NCBI GenBank assembly: GCA_018823415.1
Contig: JAHJIN010000544.1
Location: forward strand, 1-42,749
Length of the DNA stretch: 42,749 nucleotides
Source of the DNA: Chloroflexota bacterium
Lineage (GTDB): Bacteria > Chloroflexota > JAHJIN01
Direction: 5' to 3'
Below are positions 16,605 to 24,444 of this stretch, in pieces. Position 1 is the stretch's first letter; each line of letters begins with the position of its first letter. Under the pieces are notes generated by a model. The model worked only from the letters and a program-made list of their open reading frames with translations, did not search any database and was not told the origin of the DNA. Both the position numbers and the translations under genes were made by a program.

Positions 16605-18539
16605 ATGTCCATCGATCCGTTGTCTATCTTGCAGGAGCAACTGGCCTTGCTTTTGCCCGACTTGCCCGACATCCTGGGGCCGCGCTGGCCGGCCTTTCGG
16701 CGTCGCCTCCAGGGTATCCTGGCTCGCGCCGCCATGATCCGCGACGTGGCCCAGGCCCAGGCCGTCGTAAAGGATCTGGTCGAGCTGATACGCGACTATG
16801 ATCTGGCCGACGCGCTGGCCCTGCCGGACCTGCGCACCTGGCGTGGCATTGATTTGTCGCCCCATGTGTACGAGATGCTCATCGGCAGCAAGGGCGGCCC
16901 CCGGCCCACCCGTTCTGGTGGCACGACCCCCGGCTTTGCTGCGCTGGCCGAATCGCTGGCGGCCCGGGTCGCGCGCCACGTGGACGTGTATTGCCCGGCC
17001 CAGGTGGCCCAGAGCACGGCGCGCTTTCCCATCACCGTTGGGCTGACCATCCAGCCCAACGAGGCCAGCGCCATCGCCCTGTGTCTGCAAGCCCTGCCCG
17101 ACGACGCCCCGGTGATGGTCTCGATCCGGCCCGATACCGCCGGGTTCAAGGTGCTGGGTGAAGATGCCGCTCCACTCACCATCTATGTCGACCGCGATAG
17201 CCCCCCGGCGACGTTCTTTCTCCAGCCGCTCCAAAAGGGCACCTGGGACGTGACGCTGGAATTCCACCAGCACGACCGCTTGCTGGGCACTGCCACGCTG
17301 CGCCCCGAGGTGGTGGATGGTTACGCCAGCGGCGAGCCGCTGCCCGCGCCTCCGGTCAACATCAGCCTGCTGGGGCCTGATTATCTGCCGGTGCCCGACG
17401 TCGACCTGCGCATTCGCTGCCGGGACCAGGCCGGGACCGTCGTCCTCGAGTTCGAGGTCAATAGCCCCCTGCTCGACCGCCACGCCTTTCGCCACATCGA
17501 GCCGTTGACGCTGACCATGTCACCAGAAGCGTGGCAGGCCGCCACGTTCAAGCGTCTCAGCCAGATGGCCGGCGCCGTGGCCGGGACTGCCGACGCCCTG
17601 GCCGAGCTCAAGAACATTGGCCAGTACCTCTATCGCGAGCTGTTCCCCCCGGGCCTCAAGGCGCTGTGCGAAGAGTTGCGCGCCGCCGGCGGTTCCACCA
17701 CCACGCTGCTCATCACTTCGGACGAGCCGTGGATTCCCTGGGAGCTGGCCTGGCCCTATGACGTGCAGCGCTATGCGTGGGAAGCCCCGGGCCCGCTGGC
17801 CGTGCAATATCGTGTGGGGCGCTGGCTGGCATCGGGCCGCAGCGACCCGTATGACCACCTGCACGTGTCGTCGCTGGCCTGCGTGGTCCCCGGCGGCAGT
17901 GGCCTGGCGTTCGTGGACGCCGAACGTCAGGCGGTCAAGAACCTGATGCTGGAGCAAACTGCCAACGCGCCGGGGCCGGCCCGGGCCTTGCGCGGCCCGA
18001 ACGATGCACAGGACACCGCACCCCCGGTCAAGGTACAAGACGTGAGCCCGGCCCGGGACAGCCTGAGCGAGGTATCGGCCCTGCTGGACCGCGATTATGA
18101 CCTACTGCACCTGGCCGGGCACGGTCAGTATTTCGAGGCTGACCCGGTCTATTCGGCTCTGGTGCTGGAGGGCGGCAAGCTGTATGCTCGCAACATCGTG
18201 GGGCCGGCCCGGGAAGGGTCCATCCACCGCAACCGGCCCCTGGTCTTTCTCAACGCCTGCGAGGTGGGGCGCGTGGGCTATGGGCTGGCCGGCATCGGCG
18301 GGTGGGCGCAGGCCTTTGTGGAGCCAGGCTGCGGGGCATTCGTTGGGGCGTTGTGGGAAGTGCGCGACGAGACGGCGATTGCCTTTGCCACCGAGTTCTA
18401 TACCCAACTGCGCGGTGGGGCCACGCTGGGCGCAGCGGTGGCGGCGGCCCGGGAGGCCAGTCGCCGTGACGACGATCCCACCTGGCTGGCCTATGCGCTA
18501 TACGGCCACCCTGCGGCCCAGGTCCGCTTTGGAGAATAG
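16605..18539 (+). CDS. CHAT-domain protein (caspase-like peptidase fold)
   Basis: Protein of 644 residues. The C-terminal CHAT domain (about 350-640) has the catalytic pair in the expected order: His506 in LHLAGHG and Cys552 in NACEVG, so protease activity is plausible. About 1-110 is helical and about 120-240 is beta-rich and unrecognised; no TPR array is seen. CHAT proteins act as proteases in regulated cell death, defence or maturation, usually on a partner encoded nearby. Here the neighbours are the AOR operon (101 nt upstream) and a Rieske ferredoxin (70 nt downstream), not defence genes. The start is ATG 16605 with GGAGGAG at 16592-16598, a strong site. A substrate is not apparent. Confidence 0.85.
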   Translation: MSIDPLSILQEQLALLLPDLPDILGPRWPAFRRRLQGILARAAMIRDVAQAQAVVKDLVELIRDYDLADALALPDLRTWRGIDLSPHVYEMLIGSKGGPRPTRSGGTTPGFAALAESLAARVARHVDVYCPAQVAQSTARFPITVGLTIQPNEASAIALCLQALPDDAPVMVSIRPDTAGFKVLGEDAAPLTIYVDRDSPPATFFLQPLQKGTWDVTLEFHQHDRLLGTATLRPEVVDGYASGEPLPAPPVNISLLGPDYLPVPDVDLRIRCRDQAGTVVLEFEVNSPLLDRHAFRHIEPLTLTMSPEAWQAATFKRLSQMAGAVAGTADALAELKNIGQYLYRELFPPGLKALCEELRAAGGSTTTLLITSDEPWIPWELAWPYDVQRYAWEAPGPLAVQYRVGRWLASGRSDPYDHLHVSSLACVVPGGSGLAFVDAERQAVKNLMLEQTANAPGPARALRGPNDAQDTAPPVKVQDVSPARDSLSEVSALLDRDYDLLHLAGHGQYFEADPVYSALVLEGGKLYARNIVGPAREGSIHRNRPLVFLNACEVGRVGYGLAGIGGWAQAFVEPGCGAFVGALWEVRDETAIAFATEFYTQLRGGATLGAAVAAAREASRRDDDPTWLAYALYGHPAAQVRFGE

Positions 18540-18562
18540 AAACCGCGCTCGCCCGCGGGGAT

Positions 18563-18589
18563 GTGGGGCAAATTGCCAATTTGCCCCAC
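18563..18589. terminator. 27-bp perfect palindrome between the CHAT and Rieske genes
   Basis: Thirteen bases at 18563-18575 are the exact reverse complement of 18577-18589. It starts 24 nt after the CHAT stop and ends 11 nt before the Rieske ribosome site. No T-run follows, so it may be an RNA-stabilising or terminator hairpin, or an operator for the Rieske gene. Confidence 0.45.
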
Positions 18590-18609
18590 TATCTTGATAG
18601 GAGGTCAAC

Positions 18610-18966
18610 ATGGACTGGATCAAGGTGCTGGATCAGGATGAACTGGCAGAGGGTGACAAGCACGTGGTGGAGGTGGCCGGCCGCGAGGTGGTGTTGATTC
18701 GTGACGGCGATCAGCTATACGCTGTGAATCGCAAGTGCCCTCACATGGGCGCCCACCTGGACAAGGGCGAGGTCAAAGACGGGGTTATCGTGTGCCCCCG
18801 GCACCATAGCGCCTTTGACCTGCGCACCGGCGACGTGATGGACTGGACACCCTGGCCCCCCGGCGTGGGCCGCGTGCTGGGCGCCGTGTCCCGCGAAAAG
18901 GCACTGGCGGTCTATCCGACCCGGGTAGAAGACGGCGCTATCTGGGTGGGAATCGAGCAGGCATGA
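18610..18966 (+). CDS. Rieske-type [2Fe-2S] ferredoxin
   Basis: Soluble protein of 118 residues. Cluster ligands are Cys43 and His45 (CPHMG) and Cys62 and His65 (CPRHH), the standard Rieske pair. The second motif is followed by SAFDLRTGDV, as in NirD- and dioxygenase-ferredoxin-type proteins, and there is no signal peptide, so it works in the cytoplasm as an electron carrier. Start ATG 18610 follows AGGAGGT at 18600-18606. No oxygenase or nitrite reductase lies next to it, so its partner is elsewhere. Confidence 0.9.
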   Translation: MDWIKVLDQDELAEGDKHVVEVAGREVVLIRDGDQLYAVNRKCPHMGAHLDKGEVKDGVIVCPRHHSAFDLRTGDVMDWTPWPPGVGRVLGAVSREKALAVYPTRVEDGAIWVGIEQA

Positions 18967-18969
18967 AAC

Positions 18970-19022
18970 GATCCGCGAATCGTCACCGATCTTTTGTGTA
19001 GATTGGCGCAGATTCGCGGATC
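18970..19022. terminator. Perfect 12-bp stem hairpin between convergent genes
   Basis: GATCCGCGAATC (18970-18981) pairs exactly with 19011-19022 around a 29-nt loop that can partly fold on itself. It lies between the Rieske and helicase stops and is probably a shared terminator. It shares the GATTCG core with hairpins elsewhere in the window. Confidence 0.45.
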
Positions 19023-19042
19023 AACCTCATTTGCCTATTTTC

Positions 19043-22000
19043 TCATTTCCAGATCTCAAAAGCCATCTGGCGGATGGGCTGGCGGTGCAAGGCCCGGACC
19101 TGGAGCAGGATGCGCCGGCCCTCGGCGGTGCGGGTATAGATGAGCCGGCCGCCGCCCACGTATTGCTGCCAGTAGCGCCCCAGGATCTCGGCGCGCTCTT
19201 TGCGGGCGGCCAGCGCGTCTGGCACCCGGTGATAGGCATAAACCTCATCGCCCCGGCCCACGAGCGTCCGCACCAGCAGCCACAACAGGCGATAGGCCGG
19301 GTTGCGCAGGCTGGTGCTGTTTCGCTCAATGAGGTAGCGGGCGTCACCGATGCGGCCCAGCAACTCGCGATAGGCCTCGGCAAAGGCCGCCGAATCCTCT
19401 GGCGACGCATAATCGACCAGGACTTCATAGCCACCAGTCTCGGTCTCGATTACCCGCACATAGTCTGCGTTGAGGTTGTGGCTCACCGCACCGGTCTCGC
19501 TCATGGCCCGGAGCAAGGCCCGGCCCATGTCTAGCAGGACGGCATCGACCGGCATCTCCAAAAAGGCCCGGCGCAAGACGCGCCAGATGCCTCGCGCGTT
19601 CCAGGTCACGGCGCCCACGGCCGCGACGCCGGTGAGCGCACCCAGACCCAGGGCCAACGCCGGCAAGGGCATGGTTCCCGACCAGGGGATGATCACAAAC
19701 AGGTTGAACCAGATCGTCAGGGCCAGGGCCAGGATGCTGACCAGAGTGCGCCAGACCAGCGCCCGCAGTGATTCCTGAATAGTGTACGCGGTGCGAAACT
19801 TGACGTCGCGGGCCACGATCTGGGTGGCGCTATAGATGAAATTCGAGTACGGTTCCCCCACGCCCCACAGATCATATATATGGTCTCGGTCGCGCACGGC
19901 GCGCAGCATGCGTCGCGTGTACTTGGCGAAATTCACCTGTTTGAAATCGCGCATCCCCAGCTCAAAGGCCAGGTCCAGATCGATGTGGGGCAGGCCCCGC
20001 ACGATGCGGCCCCGGGCCGGTTGGGCTGGCGGTTGTCCTTGCATGGCCGAACCTACGCGGTCCTGGATTTCCTGCGCCTGCGAGCAGACGACGAGGCCCC
20101 ACGTGTGGGCGTGGCGCACGACCAGCCGGCGCAGGTCCATGTCGCCCTTGTCGAACCGGGGGCTATAGCAGACCACGTCCCAGTTGTGGGCCACCTTGCG
20201 CGGCCGGGCCGGGTCCAGGCGCAGGCTGCGGCCCCGGATTTGCTGCACGCTGGTACTGGTGGTGACGCTGGTCAGGTCGATGAGGGTGTTCAGGCTCAGG
20301 GCGTCCCATCCTTCGCCAAAGATGCCTCGCGTGCCCACCAGGCAGCGAGCAAGCCCCTGCTCGAACAACTCGGTGAGCATGGCGACATAGGTGCGCGAGG
20401 ACCAGTCGGGGCCACTGCCGGCCAGTTCGAGCACCTGGTCGTCGTCGGTGGGGCGCCACTCCCAGTCGCAGCGCAGGTCGCGGGCCGCCAACCAGGCGGT
20501 GATGCCGGGCGTCAGCTTGTCGCGATTGTCGGCGTTCACCAGCACCACTTTGCCCGTGACCAGGATGGGGTCCAGCACGTTGGTGGCCGGGTCGCCGATG
20601 AGCCGGCGAAAGACGCGCACCGCGCTGCCGGCGTCGGGGTCCAAAATGCCCGAGAGCCGGCGGGTCCGGGCGCTCATGCGCTCGTAATCGGTCAGGACCA
20701 CGGCTCGCAGCCGGTCGCCCAGCTCTTCCGACTCGGCGCGTAGGATGTCGATGGTGGCCTGGTCCTTGCTTTCGGACAGGGTGAGGACCAGGTCGCCCGG
20801 CGAGCGGTGGTGGCGCACGCCTTGCTCGCTGATGGTGATGCCAAAGGCCAGGAGCATGGTGCGCAGGTCGCGGTAGAGGTCCTGGTGATCGGGCGCGGCG
20901 CTGACCGTGAGCACGCGCAGGCCAAAGTTTTCGAGCAAGGTCAGCCAGTCGTCCACGTTCAGTGGTTCCAGCATGTCCTCGATGAGCGGAATGTCGGGGG
21001 GCAGCGCAATCTCTTGCCAGAGCAGATACTTGATGCCGGCCACGCACAGGGCCGGCTCGCGGTTAAACAGGGCCTCGAAAGGCTCCGGGGGTGTATCGGG
21101 GCCGTCATCGAGTCGCTGCCGTTCCACCAGGGTGTCCCAGAGCCAGTCCTGAAAGGCCAGCGTTTCGGTGACCTGCTGCACCGCCGTTTCAAAATGGGCC
21201 TGAATGTCGGCCAGATAGCTGTGTTCGCGCGGCGACGGCTCGCAAAAGTAGACCAGGTCGCGATAAGGTGCCAGGTTGCCTTCTTTGACCACGGCCGGTG
21301 TGGGTACTTGGAAATCCACGGCGCCCAGTAGCGAGTCATAGTTCTCGTATTCGACCTGGTTTTCAGGGTCCGGCAGGGTGGCGGTGAGGCCGATCACGTG
21401 GGCATTGGGCAGAGCCTTGATGAGTTCGCGCAGGATAAAGGCCCAATAGTCCAGCAGGTGGTGGCATTCGTCCAGGACGATGGTGCCGGTGCCCTGAGCC
21501 ACAATGCGGTCGATGAGGTCACGGGCGTTGGGGTGGAGCAAGGCCCGCCCGTCGAACGCCGGGTCGTGCAAGAGCTGGCGCTTGACCCGGCGATAGCGTT
21601 TGGCGACCTCGCGGCGGTGGGCGTCGGGGTTGGACTGCAGGATGGTGTCGATGCGCCGCTGGGCCTCGGCCTCTGTTTCGGCCTTGCCGCTGCGCAGCAG
21701 GTCATCGACCCACCGTTCGATGGCGACACGTTCCACAAAGGCCAGATGTTCGCCGGGGGTAGAGAGCACCTGATAGGTGAGAAAGGTCATGTCGGCCAGG
21801 CGAGCCGATTCCAGGCTGGTGTGCTGGGCCAGCCATTCGGCATCGGCGGTGAACAGGCCGGCCTTGTCTTGCCACTGGCGCTGGATGGTGGTGGTGGGTG
21901 CAAACACCACGGCGGGCTGCCCAAAGCGGTGGATCAGTTCCAGCCCCACAATGGTCTTGCCCGAGCCCGGCGGGGCCACGATGTGGTGCTTGTGCGACTG

Positions 22001-22120
22001 GCCCTCGTCCACGTTGCGGGCCACAACGTCCAGCACCATTTGCTGGTACTTGCGCAAGGACATGGTGAACCGCAGGTCGGCGAAGGGACCGGGTTGGTGG
22101 GGAGATGAGTAGGCGGTCAT
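19043..22120 (-). CDS. SF2 DEAD/DEAH-box helicase family protein with two membrane helices near the C-terminus
   Basis: Protein of 1025 residues. Helicase motifs: Walker A APPGSGKT (about 49-56), Walker B DECHH (about 210), motif III TATLP (about 238), then the second RecA domain with GTRGIFGEGWDAL and QIRGRSLR (about 640-670). It resembles the Rad25/XPB-like 'DEAD/DEAH box helicase family' proteins. Unusually, at about 850-905 there are two hydrophobic segments (SILALALTIWFNLFVI and LPALALGLGALTGVAAVGAV), then a basic region and a C-terminal domain of about 130 residues rich in Arg and Tyr. Start ATG 22120. Transcribed alone from a promoter at 22148-22176. A DNA-repair or defence role is possible; no accompanying gene supports either. 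Confidence 0.8.
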   Translation of the reverse strand: MTAYSSPHQPGPFADLRFTMSLRKYQQMVLDVVARNVDEGQSHKHHIVAPPGSGKTIVGLELIHRFGQPAVVFAPTTTIQRQWQDKAGLFTADAEWLAQHTSLESARLADMTFLTYQVLSTPGEHLAFVERVAIERWVDDLLRSGKAETEAEAQRRIDTILQSNPDAHRREVAKRYRRVKRQLLHDPAFDGRALLHPNARDLIDRIVAQGTGTIVLDECHHLLDYWAFILRELIKALPNAHVIGLTATLPDPENQVEYENYDSLLGAVDFQVPTPAVVKEGNLAPYRDLVYFCEPSPREHSYLADIQAHFETAVQQVTETLAFQDWLWDTLVERQRLDDGPDTPPEPFEALFNREPALCVAGIKYLLWQEIALPPDIPLIEDMLEPLNVDDWLTLLENFGLRVLTVSAAPDHQDLYRDLRTMLLAFGITISEQGVRHHRSPGDLVLTLSESKDQATIDILRAESEELGDRLRAVVLTDYERMSARTRRLSGILDPDAGSAVRVFRRLIGDPATNVLDPILVTGKVVLVNADNRDKLTPGITAWLAARDLRCDWEWRPTDDDQVLELAGSGPDWSSRTYVAMLTELFEQGLARCLVGTRGIFGEGWDALSLNTLIDLTSVTTSTSVQQIRGRSLRLDPARPRKVAHNWDVVCYSPRFDKGDMDLRRLVVRHAHTWGLVVCSQAQEIQDRVGSAMQGQPPAQPARGRIVRGLPHIDLDLAFELGMRDFKQVNFAKYTRRMLRAVRDRDHIYDLWGVGEPYSNFIYSATQIVARDVKFRTAYTIQESLRALVWRTLVSILALALTIWFNLFVIIPWSGTMPLPALALGLGALTGVAAVGAVTWNARGIWRVLRRAFLEMPVDAVLLDMGRALLRAMSETGAVSHNLNADYVRVIETETGGYEVLVDYASPEDSAAFAEAYRELLGRIGDARYLIERNSTSLRNPAYRLLWLLVRTLVGRGDEVYAYHRVPDALAARKERAEILGRYWQQYVGGGRLIYTRTAEGRRILLQVRALHRQPIRQMAFEIWK

Positions 22121-22147
22121 GTGACTCGCTGGCTGTGTGGTAGGGCT

Positions 22148-22176
22148 ATTATACCATCAAGGGGCCGGGGCGGCAA
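22148..22176 (-). promoter_or_regulatory. Promoter for the helicase gene
   Basis: Minus strand TTGCCG (22176-22171), 17-nt spacer, TATAAT (22153-22148). Leader about 20 nt. Confidence 0.75.
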
Positions 22177-22251
22177 TGTGGGGCCGCGCGTGGGGTGCTA
22201 GGTCGGACAGAGGTGGTATAATAGCGATGCGGTGCCCCTAGACCGGCGTCC

Positions 22252-22280
22252 TTTACAAGCCCGGCGGAATCTGGTATGAT
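22252..22280 (+). promoter_or_regulatory. Promoter for the sortase-plsX gene group
   Basis: TTTACA (22252-22257), 17-nt spacer, extended -10 TATGAT (22275-22280). A second possible extended -10 (TGG then TATAAT at 22217-22222) lies upstream without a good -35 box. Confidence 0.65.
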
Positions 22281-22298
22281 CAAGCAAGGAGAGAGGAC

Positions 22299-22352
22299 GT
22301 GAATTTTCAGCGCGCGCAAAGTGGAGCAAGATGTTGTGAGCGACCAGGATAA
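22299..22352 (+). CDS. Possible 17-codon leader ORF overlapping the sortase start
   Basis: GTG at 22299 is preceded by the best ribosome site nearby, AAGGAGAGAGG (22286-22296), and opens a frame of 17 codons ending with TAA at 22350-22352. It overlaps the GTG starts of the sortase frame (22321, 22336) in another frame. It may be a leader peptide coupling translation, or show that the sortase really starts at 22299 and the sequence has a one-base error. Confidence 0.25.
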   Translation: MNFQRAQSGARCCERPG

Positions 22353-23355
22353 CAAGGCGGAGAAACCGCGCCTGCGACCGGTGCCCCGATCCACCGATGA
22401 AGCGTCCTCGTCACGCCCCGAGATCCGGAGTGCCGAGGGCCTGCGCCGGGTGTTCCGGGTGGAACCGGCCCGGCCCGCGCCCCCGGAGCCAGAACCGCGC
22501 CAGGCGCCCCAGCCGGCTCCCCGGCAAACACGCCGGGCGGCCCCCTCACCGTCGTCGGGCGCTGATGCCCCCACGTCGACCACGCTGGGCGGCGTGCGCA
22601 CGGCAGGCTTGCAGCCGCAGGGCCGGCAGATTCAGCCCAAGGCCACGGCACGCCGCACGGCGCAGTGGCTCGCCGGCAAGCTCCTCACCGTCGTAGAAGT
22701 CGTGACCATCATTGCGCTGGTGGTGGTGGTGATCCTGTCGCTCACCAACCTGGCGACCTTGAACGAGGAGGCCGCGGCCGAGCAGCGCCTCTTGCTCACG
22801 CCTACTGCGGTCAGCCAGGCCGGGGCCCTGGCCCATCGGGCCGTGCTGCCGGGCAGTAGCCAGCCGCCGCCGGGTGAAGAAGAGATCCCGCCCCAATTCC
22901 GGCCCTATCTCATGCCGTCTACGCCGGTGCCTCTGCCCACCCCCGGCCCCCGCCAGGGCACGCGCATCGTCATCAAAAAAATCAAGGTGGACGCACCGGT
23001 GCTCGAGGGCGACGACTGGCACACCCTCAAAAAAGGCGTGGGACATTCGCCCGGCACTGCCAACCCCGGCGAGGCTGGCAACTGTGTGCTTTCCGGCCAC
23101 GACGACGTGTACGGCGAAGTGTTTCGCTACCTGAGTGACCTGGAGCCCGGCGACGAGGTCGTGGTGTATACCAGCGATGGGCACGGCTTTCAGTATGTGG
23201 TCAAGACCAAGTTCCTGGTCGAGCCGGACGCCGTAGAGGTGATGGATCCCACGGCCGACTCGGTGTTAACCCTGATCACCTGCTACCCTTATCTCATTGA
23301 CACCCACCGGCTCATTGTGGTGTGTACCCTGACCGGAGATGCGCCGGCCGGGTGA
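22336..23355 (+). CDS. Class D/E-type sortase
   Basis: Membrane-anchored transpeptidase of 339 residues. A Pro/Arg-rich cytosolic region (about 1-110) precedes one membrane helix (TVVEVVTIIALVVVVILSLT, about 118-138) and a Pro-rich stalk, then the sortase barrel (about 205-335). Catalytic residues are His255 (SGHDD), Cys316 (TLITCYP) and Arg325 (DTHRLIV). Sortases cleave a C-terminal sorting motif and link proteins to the cell wall or to each other. The window encodes no obvious LPxTG substrate. The start is uncertain: GTG 22336 has GGAGC 9 nt upstream; GTG 22321 in the same frame has none. It is 22 nt upstream of plsX and probably co-transcribed. Confidence 0.85.
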   Translation: MSDQDNKAEKPRLRPVPRSTDEASSSRPEIRSAEGLRRVFRVEPARPAPPEPEPRQAPQPAPRQTRRAAPSPSSGADAPTSTTLGGVRTAGLQPQGRQIQPKATARRTAQWLAGKLLTVVEVVTIIALVVVVILSLTNLATLNEEAAAEQRLLLTPTAVSQAGALAHRAVLPGSSQPPPGEEEIPPQFRPYLMPSTPVPLPTPGPRQGTRIVIKKIKVDAPVLEGDDWHTLKKGVGHSPGTANPGEAGNCVLSGHDDVYGEVFRYLSDLEPGDEVVVYTSDGHGFQYVVKTKFLVEPDAVEVMDPTADSVLTLITCYPYLIDTHRLIVVCTLTGDAPAG

Positions 23356-23377
23356 TTCGACTCTTGGAGGATGCTTG

Positions 23378-24409
23378 ATGCGTATTGCCCTGGACGCGAT
23401 GGGCGGCGACCATGCCCCGGCTGTCACGGTTGCGGGCGCGGTGCAGGCCGCCCGGCTGTACAACATTGAGGTGATCCTGGTGGGCGATCCGGACGCCATC
23501 CAGGCCGAGTTGGCCAAGCACGACACGCGCGGCCTGTCGTTGCCCGTTGTGCCGGCCAGCCAGGTGATCGAGATGACCGACCACGTGGACGCGGTCCGGG
23601 CCAAAAAAGACGCCTCGATGAACGTGGGGGCGCGGCTGGTGCGGCGCGGCGAAGCGGACGGATTCGTGTCGGCCGGGCATTCGGGTGCGGTGATGGCCGC
23701 CGCGCTGTTCAACATCGGGCGCATCCCGGGCATCAAGCGCCCGGCCCTGGGTACCATCTATCCCACCGTCAAGGGCCAGTGCTTTGTGCTGGACGTGGGC
23801 GCCAACACCGAGTGTACGCCGCTCTATCTGCTCCAGTTTGGCCTGATGGGCAGCGTGTTCATGGAGCGCGTGTATGGCATTCCCCGGCCCACCGTGGCCC
23901 TGGTCTCCAACGGTGAAGAAGAAGACAAGGGTAGTCAACTCGTGCGGCAGACCACACCCTTGCTCAGGGATAGCGGGCTCAACTTTGTGGGCAACGCCGA
24001 GGGCAAAGATGTGCCCAAGGGCTTTGCCGACGTGATCGTCACCGATGGGTTCACCGGCAACGTGGTCATCAAGCTCAGCGAGGGCCTGGTGGTGGCCCTG
24101 GCGCTTATTATCATCAACGAACTCGAGGCCGGCGTGCTGGGCAAACTGGCCCTGGTGCTGGCGATCCCCGCGGCCGTGCTGGCGCTGCCGGCCCTGCTCC
24201 TGTCCATTCCGGCGCTGCGGCGCGTCGTCAAGCGCTTTTACTATGCCGAGTTTGGCGGCGCGCACCTCATGGGCGTGAATGGTCCGGTGATCGTGGCCCA
24301 CGGGCGCAGCAACGTCAAGGCCATCCAGAACGCCATCCGCGTATGCAAAGAATCGGTCGAACACGATGTGGTGGGCACCATCCACGCCGGCGCGCGGGAT
24401 TTGAGTTGA
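23378..24409 (+). CDS. plsX: Phosphate acyltransferase PlsX
   Basis: Enzyme of 343 residues that converts acyl-ACP to acyl-phosphate, the first step of the PlsX/PlsY route to phosphatidic acid. Signature segments are present: ALDAMGGDHAP at the N-terminus, SAGHSGAVMAAALF, LDVGANTEC and TDGFTGNVVIKLSEG. An odd feature is a hydrophobic, Leu/Ala/Pro-rich stretch (about 254-283) at the place where relatives have a charged helix and before the RFYYAEFGGA motif. PlsX binds the membrane only peripherally, so this could be a membrane-contact helix. Start ATG 23378, with GGAGG at 23366-23370. Confidence 0.92.
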   Translation: MRIALDAMGGDHAPAVTVAGAVQAARLYNIEVILVGDPDAIQAELAKHDTRGLSLPVVPASQVIEMTDHVDAVRAKKDASMNVGARLVRRGEADGFVSAGHSGAVMAAALFNIGRIPGIKRPALGTIYPTVKGQCFVLDVGANTECTPLYLLQFGLMGSVFMERVYGIPRPTVALVSNGEEEDKGSQLVRQTTPLLRDSGLNFVGNAEGKDVPKGFADVIVTDGFTGNVVIKLSEGLVVALALIIINELEAGVLGKLALVLAIPAAVLALPALLLSIPALRRVVKRFYYAEFGGAHLMGVNGPVIVAHGRSNVKAIQNAIRVCKESVEHDVVGTIHAGARDLS

Positions 24410-24444
24410 TGGGCGTGTGATTCTGTCACCATTCGGAGGTGATC

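Noticed and set aside
16605..22120. CHAT protease plus helicase as a defence island
   Set aside because: The genes are on opposite strands with a Rieske ferredoxin and hairpin between them, and no nuclease, toxin or sensor partner was found; each is reported separately.
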